A DNA stretch of 14,644 nucleotides, taken from positions 1 through 14,644 of the forward strand of contig CAUCTV010000031.1 of the NCBI GenBank assembly GCA_958445895.1, given 5' to 3'. The notes beneath the pieces were generated by a model. The model did not search any database and was not told where the DNA came from. It saw nothing but the letters and a program-made list of their open reading frames with translations. The position numbers were made by a program, and so were the translations under genes. How positions within the stretch are numbered: position 1 is the first letter of the stretch; each line of letters starts with the position of its first letter. Below are positions 1-6,597 of this stretch, one piece after another. The stretch comes from an uncultured Collinsella sp. GTDB taxonomy: Bacteria > Actinomycetota > Coriobacteriia > Coriobacteriales > Coriobacteriaceae.

Positions 1-394
1 GATGCTGCTTGCGTCGTTTACTTGACGAAACGAAGATTGATTTTCCCTGTTTTGGCGTTTCGAGATAGCGAGCCGAATGCGTCAAGGTTTGCTTTGGTCG
101 AGGACCTCTATGTTGATTGGCGGCGGATGCTTTCAGTGGCTCCTCACTAGCTGCGCTGTTTTTAGATAATGGTGCGTCTTTCAGATATACAGGGTCTCCC
201 GAGGCCACGCCCATATGTTTACGTCCCGTTTGGGCATCCTCGAGTGTTTGATATCGATTTCTCGTCACATACTCGGGCTCCGGATCATTAATGGGCTCTT
301 GCGTGATGTGGGGGCGATGGAACCGTGGCGGCTGCGTGGAAGTATCTTCCCCCTGCGTCGGCATAAATATTTTGTTCTGGTTTTGGTCGTCCAT
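1..394 (-). CDS. unrecognised protein, N-terminal part, cut by left edge
   Basis: Reading the minus strand from ATG at 394-392 gives 131 codons without a stop up to the window edge, so this is the 5' part of a longer gene. An AAAGGG ribosome-binding sequence lies four bases before the start. The visible protein begins MDDQNQNKIFMPTQGED and is polar, rich in Gln, Pro, Thr, Ser, Lys and Arg, with no hydrophobic stretch and no domain I recognise. It ends, at the edge, in a basic patch (SSKRRKQH). A long disordered basic segment of this kind often sits on the cytoplasmic side of a first membrane helix, for example in LytR-CpsA-Psr or sortase-type envelope proteins, but nothing past the edge is visible, so no function is claimed. 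Base composition is less GC-rich than in the genes to the right. It is divergent from the Hsp20 gene. Confidence 0.7.
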   Translation of the reverse strand, partial: MDDQNQNKIFMPTQGEDTSTQPPRFHRPHITQEPINDPEPEYVTRNRYQTLEDAQTGRKHMGVASGDPVYLKDAPLSKNSAASEEPLKASAANQHRGPRPKQTLTHSARYLETPKQGKSIFVSSSKRRKQH

Positions 395-433
395 GATGCC
401 CTTTAGCTCGTTACCAACAACGTGTACGCGCTC

Positions 434-439
434 ATTGTA
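434..439 (-). promoter_or_regulatory. possible -10 box for the leftward gene
   Basis: On the minus strand TACAAT (preceded by CT) lies about 40 bases before the ATG at 394. No convincing -35 box is seen 16-18 bases further upstream, so this is a weak call. Confidence 0.3.
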
Positions 440-514
440 AGCCCCTTGTTATTTGTAGCTGCGAACATACTTGTTATTTAAGCTCTGGTTCAAAGAACCT
501 TAACCATATTTAAA

Positions 515-535
515 CCTGAGTCATACACACTTAGA
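515..535 (+). promoter_or_regulatory. HAIR-like (HspR) operator candidate
   Basis: The site reads CCTGAGT, seven bases, ACTTAGA. The HspR operator HAIR of actinobacteria is CTTGAGT-N7-ACTCAAG; the left half matches 6/7, the right half 4/7, and the spacing is exact. A further half-site ACTCAA lies at 553-558. It sits upstream of the small heat-shock gene, where heat-shock repressor control would be expected. The match is imperfect and could be chance. Confidence 0.35.
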
Positions 536-577
536 TATGCTTATAGTACTGGACTCAAAAAACTTTATAGTCGATGT

Positions 578-607
578 ATATATAAGCACTGTGTGGGCAT
601 ATATAAG
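578..607 (+). promoter_or_regulatory. tandem ATATATAAG boxes, probable hsp20 promoter
   Basis: ATATATAAG occurs at 578-586 and again at 599-607, exactly 21 bases (about two helical turns) apart. Each contains TATAAG, a plausible -10 box. The second lies 65 bases before the chosen ATG at 672. No canonical -35 box fits either, so an alternative sigma factor or an activator is possible. Which box is used cannot be told from sequence. Confidence 0.4.
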
Positions 608-671
608 AGCGTCAAAAGAAGTCCCAGTCACCTAGAAGATGGCTCGGCAGTCCTTAAAAGGAGTGGTAAAC

Positions 672-1103
672 ATGGCAAGCATGGTTCCTTATCGTTCGGT
701 TTTTGGCGTTCGTCCTTCTGCTAGCTCGCTGTTCGATCTGTTTGATGATATGACCGACCTTGCAAATAACTCGATTGCTTCTAAGGCGTTCCCCGTTGAC
801 GTTGAGGATAAGGGCGATGGCTATGAGGTCAAGGCTTATCTGACCGGCGTCGCCAAGGACGATATCGATGTCGAGCTTAACGAGGGTCGCCTGTCGATTA
901 GCGTGAACGTTGTGGAGGACGAGGAGAACGAGGGCAAGAACTTCCTGCAGAAGGAGTTTAGCTCGTACAGCGCGACGCGTGGCGTGTATCTAAAGGACGC
1001 TTCGAGCGAGGGCCTCTCGGCTAAGTACGCTGACGGCATCCTGACCGTTACGGTTCCCAAGATCGTCGAGAAGAAGAACGTTACGAAGATCTCCATCGAC
1101 TAA
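672..1103 (+). CDS. Hsp20 / alpha-crystallin family small heat-shock protein
   Basis: This is an ATP-independent holdase chaperone that oligomerises in the cytoplasm and binds unfolding proteins. The 143-residue product has a variable N-terminal arm (1-39), an alpha-crystallin domain from FPVDVED at residue 40 to about 135 with the typical DGILTVTVPK strand, and a C-terminal I-S-I motif (140-142) of the IXI type used for oligomer contacts. Length fits the family. I chose ATG at 672 because AAGGAG lies at 658-663, eight bases upstream; an in-frame ATG at 639 has no such site and would add 11 unconserved residues. The gene stands alone between a divergent gene and a convergent one. The upstream region has a HAIR-like site and AT-rich promoter boxes, consistent with stress control. 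Family assignment is firm; the exact paralogue name is not. Confidence 0.95.
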   Translation: MASMVPYRSVFGVRPSASSLFDLFDDMTDLANNSIASKAFPVDVEDKGDGYEVKAYLTGVAKDDIDVELNEGRLSISVNVVEDEENEGKNFLQKEFSSYSATRGVYLKDASSEGLSAKYADGILTVTVPKIVEKKNVTKISID

Positions 1104-1129
1104 CTTCGTTGGTGTTCTGCGCTATTAAA

Positions 1130-1177
1130 AGACAGCAAAAGGGGCTGGGAAGCGATTCTCGGCCCCTTTTGCTGTCT
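1130..1177. terminator. bidirectional rho-independent terminator
   Basis: A perfect 16-base inverted repeat (AGACAGCAAAAGGGGC at 1130-1145 with its complement at 1162-1177) encloses a 16-base loop. On the minus strand the stem is followed by TTTTAAT. It lies between the convergent Hsp20 and metallo-hydrolase genes, nine bases from the end of the latter, and can serve both. Confidence 0.85.
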
Positions 1178-1185
1178 AGGACAGT

Positions 1186-1995
1186 CTATTGAATGGTTGC
1201 CGGCTGATACTGACTCGCAGGGCGTATCGAGAGTTTTCGCGATCCTTGGAGAAGGGTTGCGGAGCTGCCGACCTCGTCATCCAGGGTTGCGGCCAGAGCT
1301 TTGGCATAGCTTTTGACGGTAAGGCTCGGACGATTGTTATCTTGGCTGATATGCATGGCAATGAGCTGTTCGGTGCGGTCGGTAACAAGTTCGCGCGCGG
1401 CTTCGGCGGCTTGGCCATTGGAGAGGTGTCCCCCTGCAGACAGGATGCGCTCCTGAAGAAAGCGGGGATATTCTCCCTCGCGCAGCATGGTCACATCATG
1501 GTTGCTTTCGAGCGCGAGGACTCGACAATCTTTGAGGGTGCTCATGGCTTGGCTCGATAGCTCTCCGGTGTCGGTGGCAAAGCCGATGGAATCATCGAGG
1601 GCGTCGAATCGATAACCGACAGGATTGATGACATCATGCGATGTTGGGTAGGTTCGCACGCGGATGCCGGCAATGGAAAGCGTGTCGCCGGGGTCAAATT
1701 CCTCTACGGGTAGATGTGCGAGGGTTTCTTTGCTCGAAAGCGTGCCCCTGCTGGCAAAGAGGGGACCGTGCCAGTGCTTGCACCATACATCGAGCCCTTT
1801 GATGTGGTCGCTGTGCTCATGGGTGATTACAAGCGCGGCAACGTCATCTGCCGAGAGGCCGAGCTCCGCCATGCGTTTAAGTGTCTCGCGGCGGGACAGG
1901 CCATCATCGATCATGATGAGACCTTGCGGTCCCTCGATGAGCGCGCAGTTGCCTTTTGAGCCGCTGCCGAGGATATGAAGGTGCAGGCGAGACAT
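1186..1995 (-). CDS. WalJ/YycJ-family metallo-beta-lactamase-fold hydrolase
   Basis: The 269-residue protein has the metallo-beta-lactamase fold. Its N-terminus carries the YycJ-type LGSGSKGNC segment (residues 9-17) and the metal-binding H-E-H-S-D-H motif at 59-64 (THEHSDHIKG). Downstream are further family blocks: SHDVINPVGY, ATDTGELS, LESNHDVTML, GGHLSNGQAAE and HISQDNNRP. YycJ/WalJ proteins are reported as 5'-to-3' exonucleases linked to DNA repair; that role here is inferred from the family. I chose ATG at 1995 because the family signature begins seven residues later, whereas an earlier in-frame ATG at 2076 would overlap tilS and add 27 residues of no recognisable character. The ribosome-binding site is weak (GGAA). 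Its start is 48 bases from that of divergent tilS. In firmicutes this gene usually sits next to walRK; no two-component genes are seen here. Confidence 0.9.
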   Translation of the reverse strand: MSRLHLHILGSGSKGNCALIEGPQGLIMIDDGLSRRETLKRMAELGLSADDVAALVITHEHSDHIKGLDVWCKHWHGPLFASRGTLSSKETLAHLPVEEFDPGDTLSIAGIRVRTYPTSHDVINPVGYRFDALDDSIGFATDTGELSSQAMSTLKDCRVLALESNHDVTMLREGEYPRFLQERILSAGGHLSNGQAAEAARELVTDRTEQLIAMHISQDNNRPSLTVKSYAKALAATLDDEVGSSATLLQGSRKLSIRPASQYQPATIQ

Positions 1996-2009
1996 AAGAT
2001 TCCAAAGGA

Positions 2010-2015
2010 TACAAT
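2010..2015 (+). promoter_or_regulatory. possible -10 box of tilS
   Basis: TACAAT lies 28 bases before the tilS ATG, in the 48-base divergent gap. No good -35 box is visible. The strong ribosome-binding sequence GAGGAGG follows at about 2031-2037. Confidence 0.3.
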
Positions 2016-2043
2016 GGGTGCGGACGAATAGAGGAGGAAGCGA

Positions 2044-3585
2044 ATGCCAACGGTATCTCAGCACTATGGACATCATGCTGCGTCGAGGGTGGATGATTAC
2101 GCCCTGGCGACGCGGCAGACGGCTGCTCCTGTGGTGCTCATGGTATCAGGTGGTGCGGACTCGACGGCCTTGCTTCTTATGGCATGCACATCAAAGTTGG
2201 ATATCATGGACGGGCGCGGTGTTGCCCCCATTGCTCGCGAGCGCCTGCATGTGCTGCATGTAAACCATCATCTGCGCGGCAAGGCGTCCGATGGCGACGA
2301 GGCCTTTGTGCGCGAGCTCTGCGCGAAATATGGTTTACCGCTGTGCGTGGAGCACGCTTATTTTGATGATGAATCGGGCAATATCGAGGCGGCTGCCCGC
2401 GAGGTACGCTATGCCGCGGCACGGAGATACGTTCGTGAGCTCTGCGCCCAGGCGGGCGCACCGCGGACGGCGGCCCGCATCTGTACGGCGCACACCTCGT
2501 CGGACCGTGCGGAAACGTTTTTGATGAATGCGATTAAGGGGTCGGGGCCCGCTGGTCTATCGAGCATCCCACGCCGTCGGAACATCGTGGTACGTCCCTT
2601 GCTCGACCTCACGCATGATGAGCTTGTGAACTATCTGCAGGTGCATGGCCAGCCATGGCGGGAGGATGAGAGCAACGAGGATGTTTCGTACCTGCGCAAC
2701 TATGTGCGCCATCGAGTGATGCCGGTGGTGGCGCAGCGCAACGCGAGCGTCTGCAAAACGATTGGCGCCGCCTGCGAGATCTTAGGCGATGAGGACGCGT
2801 TTTTGTCTCAGCTTTCGGCACAGGCGTTTCGAAGCTGCCTGCGTAAGGAGGCGGCGGGCGCGCTGGTGCTCGATGCGCGCCGCCTTGCCGCGGCCGAGGT
2901 GGTGATTGCGCGGCGCATGGTGCGACTGGCAATTAAGCGCATCGACCCCGATGCTCGGCCGGAGATGCGGCATGTGGAGCGCGTGCTCGCCTGCGTTGCC
3001 GAGGGTGCGGGCTCGGTCACACTCCCGGCGGGAATTGATGCGCGCGTGGAGTTTGGAATGCTGGCACTCAAGGCCCCGGTGGCGCGCGAGGGCTTAGTTG
3101 CCGACTGGATCTCCGTTCCCGGGCGCCTGTCGTTGGGGGCGGGGCGTATGCTGGTGGCCGAGCCGATGGCCGTTGAGCCGGGATACGATGTCGTGCGTCG
3201 AGCCCGCGAGCTTGTGGCTGCCGGAGAGGTGGCCGCTATCGTGGATGCGGCGGCCTTGGGCTTTGCCGACCGCGATAGCGATCGGATGCTCGCCGGCTCG
3301 TGCGGAGAGATTCCCGCTGAGGCTCGATCGGCGCGCTTGTGGGTGGATAACCCTGTGCCGGGGGATGTGATGTGCCCGCTGGGAATGAGTGGTCGAAGCA
3401 AGAAAGTGTCCGACCTGCTCAACGAGGCGCGCATTCCCGTTTCCGAACGCTCTGGCGTGCCCGTGGTAAGAACGGCTCCGGGAGGAGCCGTGGTGTGGGT
3501 CGCGGGCGTTCGGGCCGACGAGCGTTTTAAATGCACGGCCGCAACGCGCGTGGCATATCTGCTCCGCGTAGTCGATGCGGAATAG
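2044..3585 (+). CDS. tilS: tRNA(Ile)-lysidine synthase
   Basis: TilS uses ATP to attach lysine to C34 of tRNA-Ile(CAU), changing its codon from AUG to AUA and its charging from Met to Ile. The 513-residue protein has the PP-loop ATP pyrophosphatase motif SGGADST at residues 35-41, then the family blocks HVNHHLRG, ICTAHTSSDRAETFLMN and LRNYVRHRVMP. It ends with a typical TilS C-terminal domain (CPLGMSGRSKKVSDLLNEAR, then VWVAGVRADERFK). Length is at the upper end for the family, with an N-terminal extension of about 30 residues. GAGGAGG seven bases upstream supports ATG at 2044. It is followed after 147 bases by hpt and then ftsH; this order is conserved in many Gram-positives. In Bacillus subtilis TilS and HprT have been reported to act together on ftsH expression; whether that holds here is unknown. 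Confidence 0.96.
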   Translation: MPTVSQHYGHHAASRVDDYALATRQTAAPVVLMVSGGADSTALLLMACTSKLDIMDGRGVAPIARERLHVLHVNHHLRGKASDGDEAFVRELCAKYGLPLCVEHAYFDDESGNIEAAAREVRYAAARRYVRELCAQAGAPRTAARICTAHTSSDRAETFLMNAIKGSGPAGLSSIPRRRNIVVRPLLDLTHDELVNYLQVHGQPWREDESNEDVSYLRNYVRHRVMPVVAQRNASVCKTIGAACEILGDEDAFLSQLSAQAFRSCLRKEAAGALVLDARRLAAAEVVIARRMVRLAIKRIDPDARPEMRHVERVLACVAEGAGSVTLPAGIDARVEFGMLALKAPVAREGLVADWISVPGRLSLGAGRMLVAEPMAVEPGYDVVRRARELVAAGEVAAIVDAAALGFADRDSDRMLAGSCGEIPAEARSARLWVDNPVPGDVMCPLGMSGRSKKVSDLLNEARIPVSERSGVPVVRTAPGGAVVWVAGVRADERFKCTAATRVAYLLRVVDAE

Positions 3586-3670
3586 TGACTTGTGCCTACT
3601 ATTCTGTGCGACGTTGACGGTATTCCCGCGCTGATGGCGCACGGGCTGGTAAATATACCCCGTGCGCTGC

Positions 3671-3676
3671 TAGAAT
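3671..3676 (+). promoter_or_regulatory. possible -10 box of hpt
   Basis: TAGAAT lies 57 bases before the hpt start in the 147-base gap after tilS. A -35 match is poor. It suggests hpt-ftsH may also be transcribed from its own promoter. Confidence 0.3.
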
Positions 3677-3732
3677 GTGTAGTTCGCGTCCATACGGCGG
3701 TGTGTGGGCGATAAGCACAAGAAAGGGTTGTC

Positions 3733-4281
3733 ATGGCTTCTCAACATCCGGATATCGAGAAGGTTCTGTTTACGCAGGAGGATATCGACGGTATCGTCTC
3801 TCGCCTAGGCGAGCAGATTACTCGCGACTACGCGGGTAAGGATCTGGTGCTGATTGCGGTCCTGCGCGGCGCCGTGGTCTTTATGGGCGACCTGATGCGT
3901 AAGATCGAGCTGCCGACCAACATCGATTTCATGGCTGTTTCGAGCTACGGCGACGGTGTGAAGTCCTCGGGTATCGTGCGTATCATTAAGGACCTGGATA
4001 TCGACATCCGCGGTCGCGACGTGCTGATCGTCGAGGACATTCTGGACTCGGGCCTGACGCTCAAGTATCTGATGAAGAACCTCGAGAGCCGCAAGCCCGC
4101 TTCTCTGGAGGTCGCCGCCTTCCTGTGGAAGGACGTTGAGGACCGCGTCTCGGCCATCACGCCCAAGTATGTTGGAACCCATTGCCCCGATGCCTTTGTG
4201 GTGGGCTACGGCCTCGACTATGCCGAGCGCTATCGCAACCTTCCGTATCTGGGCATTTTGAAACCGGAGGTTTATTCGTAA
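3733..4281 (+). CDS. hpt: hypoxanthine phosphoribosyltransferase
   Basis: This purine-salvage enzyme makes IMP or GMP from hypoxanthine or guanine and PRPP in the cytoplasm. The 182-residue protein matches the type I phosphoribosyltransferase fold. It has an early VLIAVLRGAVVFMGDL block, the SSYGDG flexible loop, the PRPP-binding motif VLIVEDILDSGLTL beginning at residue 97 (acidic pair E101-D102), and a C-terminal VVGYGLDYAERYRNLPYLG block that forms the purine pocket. Length is normal. AAAGGG lies five bases before the ATG. The stop codon is separated from the ftsH ATG by one base, so hpt and ftsH are almost certainly cotranscribed and may be translationally coupled. Confidence 0.96.
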   Translation: MASQHPDIEKVLFTQEDIDGIVSRLGEQITRDYAGKDLVLIAVLRGAVVFMGDLMRKIELPTNIDFMAVSSYGDGVKSSGIVRIIKDLDIDIRGRDVLIVEDILDSGLTLKYLMKNLESRKPASLEVAAFLWKDVEDRVSAITPKYVGTHCPDAFVVGYGLDYAERYRNLPYLGILKPEVYS

Positions 4282-4282
4282 G

Positions 4283-6421
4283 ATGCCCGACGACCGTAAC
4301 GATAACAATTCCCAGACTCCCCGGGAGCCTAAGATCCCGGGGATGCCCGGAGGCAAGAAGCCCACGCGTACGGGCTGGCTGTATTTTCTTTTGGCTTGCG
4401 CGCTTCTGGGCTATGCCTTCTTTAATATGGGCTCCGGCTTTGCCAGCTCCAGCAATACCGTTAAGCTCGCGACGAGCGAGATGGTCAGCGCCATCAAGCA
4501 GGATCGCGTCGAAGATCTGACCTATACGGTTCAAGACGGAAGCGTGACGGGTCATTACTGGAAGACGAAGAAGGACAAGGGCGATACGAGCGAGCTCAAG
4601 AGCTTCTCCTCGACCTATGTCGGCTCCGATTCGCTTGCCGAGCTCATGGCGGAGCACCCCGATACCAAGTACATCGTCAACACCAACGATCCCGATTTTT
4701 GGGGCGATTTGGCGATGAGTGTGCTTCCGACGATCGCCCTTATCGCCATCATGTTCTACTTTATGCGCCAGATGATGGGTGCCAACAACAGGAACATGCA
4801 GTTTGGCAAGACCAACGCCAAGACCAACGAGGCAACGCGCCCCAAGGTCAAGTTTGAGGATGTTGCCGGTGTGGACGAGGCCGTCGAGGAACTCGAGGAG
4901 ATTCGCGACTTTTTGAGCGATCCGGACCGCTATCGCAAGCTGGGCGCCAAGATCCCGCGTGGCGTGTTGCTGGTTGGCCCTCCGGGTACTGGTAAGACCC
5001 TGCTGGCCAAGGCCGTTGCCGGTGAGGCAGGCGTGCCGTTCTTTAGCATCTCGGGTTCCGACTTTGTCGAGATGCTCGTGGGCGTCGGCGCCAGCCGCGT
5101 GCGCGACCTCTTTAAGGAGGCCAAGTCCCAGGCCCCGTCGATCATCTTCATCGATGAGATCGATGCCGTGGGACGTCAGCGCGGAGCCGGCTTGGGCGGC
5201 GGTCACGACGAGCGCGAGCAGACGCTCAACCAGCTGCTGGTCGAGATGGACGGCTTTGAGGAGAGCGAGTCGGTCATCCTGATCGCCGCCACAAACCGCC
5301 CCGACATTCTGGATCCGGCGCTGCTGCGTCCCGGCCGTTTTGACCGTCAGGTTACGGTCGACCGTCCGGATGTGAAGGGCCGCGAGCAGATCTTGCGCGT
5401 GCATGCCGAGAACAAGCCGATGGACGAGGACGTTAAGTTTGAGAAGCTCGCCCAGATGACCGTTGGCTTTACTGGTGCCGATTTGGCGAACCTGCTCAAC
5501 GAGTCTGCGCTGCTGGCCGCTCGCCGTCATCGTTCCGTGATCTCGATGGACGAGGTCGAGGAATCGATGGAGCGCGTGATTGCCGGACCGCAGCGCAAGG
5601 GTCGCGTGATGACCGAGGCCGAGCGCACCACGATTGCCTACCACGAGAGCGGTCACGCCCTGGTGGGCCACATCCTGGAGCACTCCGATCCGGTCCACAA
5701 GATCTCGATCGTCAGCCGCGGTCAGGCTCTGGGCTACACGCTGCAGCTTCCGCAGGAGGACCACTTCCTCAAGACCAAGAACGAGATGCTCGACGAGCTC
5801 GCCGTGTTCTTGGGCGGTCGCGTTGCCGAGGAGCTCATGTGCGATGACATTACGTCGGGCGCGAGCAACGATCTGGAGCGCGCAACCAAGATGGCGCGCG
5901 AGATGGTCACGCGCCTGGGCATGAGCGAGGAGCTGGGCACGCAAGTGTTTGGTGAGGCGCAGCATCAGGTATTCCTGGGCCGCGATTACGCTGATCACCA
6001 GGATTACTCCGAGGAGACGGCGCGCCGTATCGATATCGAGGTTCAGCGCATCATGCGCGAGGCCCATCGCCGTGCGGCCGAGATTTTGGATGCCCGTCGC
6101 GATCAGCTCGATCTGATGGCCAAGGTGCTGCTTGAGCGCGAGACCGTCGAAGGCGACGCCGTGAACGCCCTGCTTGACAACGAGTGGGATGCTTACCTTG
6201 AGCGCGAGGGCGATATCCTGGCGGCCAAGGAGGAGCGCAATGCCAAGGCGGCCGGCATGCCGACCAAAAAGCGCGCGCCTCGCATGAGTGAGGAGGAGCT
6301 GGCGGCTGATGCTGCGGCCTTTGCGCAGGCGGCCATGCGGGAGGATGCCGAAGCCGCATCCGATGATGCCGGTGATGGCAATGCTGTCAACGCTGACGGC
6401 AACACCGACGCCGACAAATAG
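4283..6421 (+). CDS. ftsH: ATP-dependent zinc metalloprotease FtsH
   Basis: This membrane-anchored AAA+ protease degrades misfolded membrane proteins and selected cytosolic regulators as a hexamer. The 712-residue protein has a short Pro-rich cytoplasmic start, a first membrane helix (about 33-50), an extracytoplasmic domain and a second helix (SVLPTIALIAIMFYFM). The AAA domain follows, with Walker A GPPGTGKT (232-239), Walker B IIFIDEID (287-294) and the second region of homology ATNRPDILDPALLRPGRFDRQ. The protease domain has the zinc motif HESGH (454-458) and a likely third ligand, D530. The C-terminal tail of about 50 residues is Ala/Asp/Glu-rich, low in complexity and probably disordered. 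GGAGG at 4266-4270 lies inside hpt, 12 bases before the ATG, a rather long spacing that fits coupling to hpt translation. All catalytic residues are present. Confidence 0.98.
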   Translation: MPDDRNDNNSQTPREPKIPGMPGGKKPTRTGWLYFLLACALLGYAFFNMGSGFASSSNTVKLATSEMVSAIKQDRVEDLTYTVQDGSVTGHYWKTKKDKGDTSELKSFSSTYVGSDSLAELMAEHPDTKYIVNTNDPDFWGDLAMSVLPTIALIAIMFYFMRQMMGANNRNMQFGKTNAKTNEATRPKVKFEDVAGVDEAVEELEEIRDFLSDPDRYRKLGAKIPRGVLLVGPPGTGKTLLAKAVAGEAGVPFFSISGSDFVEMLVGVGASRVRDLFKEAKSQAPSIIFIDEIDAVGRQRGAGLGGGHDEREQTLNQLLVEMDGFEESESVILIAATNRPDILDPALLRPGRFDRQVTVDRPDVKGREQILRVHAENKPMDEDVKFEKLAQMTVGFTGADLANLLNESALLAARRHRSVISMDEVEESMERVIAGPQRKGRVMTEAERTTIAYHESGHALVGHILEHSDPVHKISIVSRGQALGYTLQLPQEDHFLKTKNEMLDELAVFLGGRVAEELMCDDITSGASNDLERATKMAREMVTRLGMSEELGTQVFGEAQHQVFLGRDYADHQDYSEETARRIDIEVQRIMREAHRRAAEILDARRDQLDLMAKVLLERETVEGDAVNALLDNEWDAYLEREGDILAAKEERNAKAAGMPTKKRAPRMSEEELAADAAAFAQAAMREDAEAASDDAGDGNAVNADGNTDADK

Positions 6422-6432
6422 TTCTTGTAGCG

Positions 6433-6464
6433 AAAGCCTCTGCGGGGAAACCTGTGGAGGCTTT
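6433..6464 (+). terminator. rho-independent terminator after ftsH
   Basis: AAAGCCTC at 6433-6440 pairs with GAGGCTTT at 6457-6464. The stem can extend inward with three G-T pairs to a GAAA loop and is followed by TTCTTTT. It lies 11 bases past the ftsH stop codon. Confidence 0.85.
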
Positions 6465-6478
6465 TTCTTTTGAGCGAT

Positions 6479-6542
6479 ATGTTGATTGGGGACAGACTTA
6501 AATGAGCGTTTTCACGCATTTAAGTCTGTCCCCAATCAACAT
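6479..6542. repeat. perfect 26-base inverted repeat with GGGGACAGACTTAAATG arms
   Basis: The arms at 6479-6504 and 6517-6542 are exact reverse complements, separated by 12 bases that themselves contain CGT/ACG. There is no T-run after either arm, and a normal terminator already lies just upstream, so a second terminator is not the simplest reading. The GGGGACAGAC/GTCTGTCCCC arm type resembles REP-like palindromes that are associated with TnpA-REP (RAYT) transposases in various bacteria; that link is from memory and no transposase is in this window. Confidence 0.85.
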
Positions 6543-6567
6543 TGTGGCGCTCTAGTTGGCTAAAGCG

Positions 6568-6573
6568 TACAAT
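6568..6573 (+). promoter_or_regulatory. probable -10 box of the aminotransferase gene
   Basis: TACAAT lies 25 bases before the ATG at 6598. A TTGTGG 20 bases further up (6542-6547) is the nearest -35-like sequence and abuts the end of the inverted repeat. Confidence 0.4.
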
Positions 6574-6597
6574 AGCGCCTATGCGAAAGGGGAACAG

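Noticed and set aside
215..406. A 63-codon plus-strand frame near the left edge
   Set aside because: It overlaps the minus-strand frame at 1-394, which is longer, runs off the edge and has a better ribosome-binding site.
591..3715. TGTGTGGGC shared by the hsp20 promoter region and the hpt leader
   Set aside because: A nine-base match is expected many times by chance in a window of this size.
2808..3734. A 308-codon minus-strand frame opposite tilS and the hpt leader
   Set aside because: Its composition (Ser/Thr/Ala/Arg-rich) is that of a GC-rich shadow frame, and tilS is certain on the other strand.
4157..6067. A 636-codon open frame on the minus strand opposite ftsH
   Set aside because: It is a mirror of a strongly coding, GC-rich gene. 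Its translation has no domain, is rich in His/Leu/Ala/Arg in a repetitive way, and it has no supporting ribosome-binding context.
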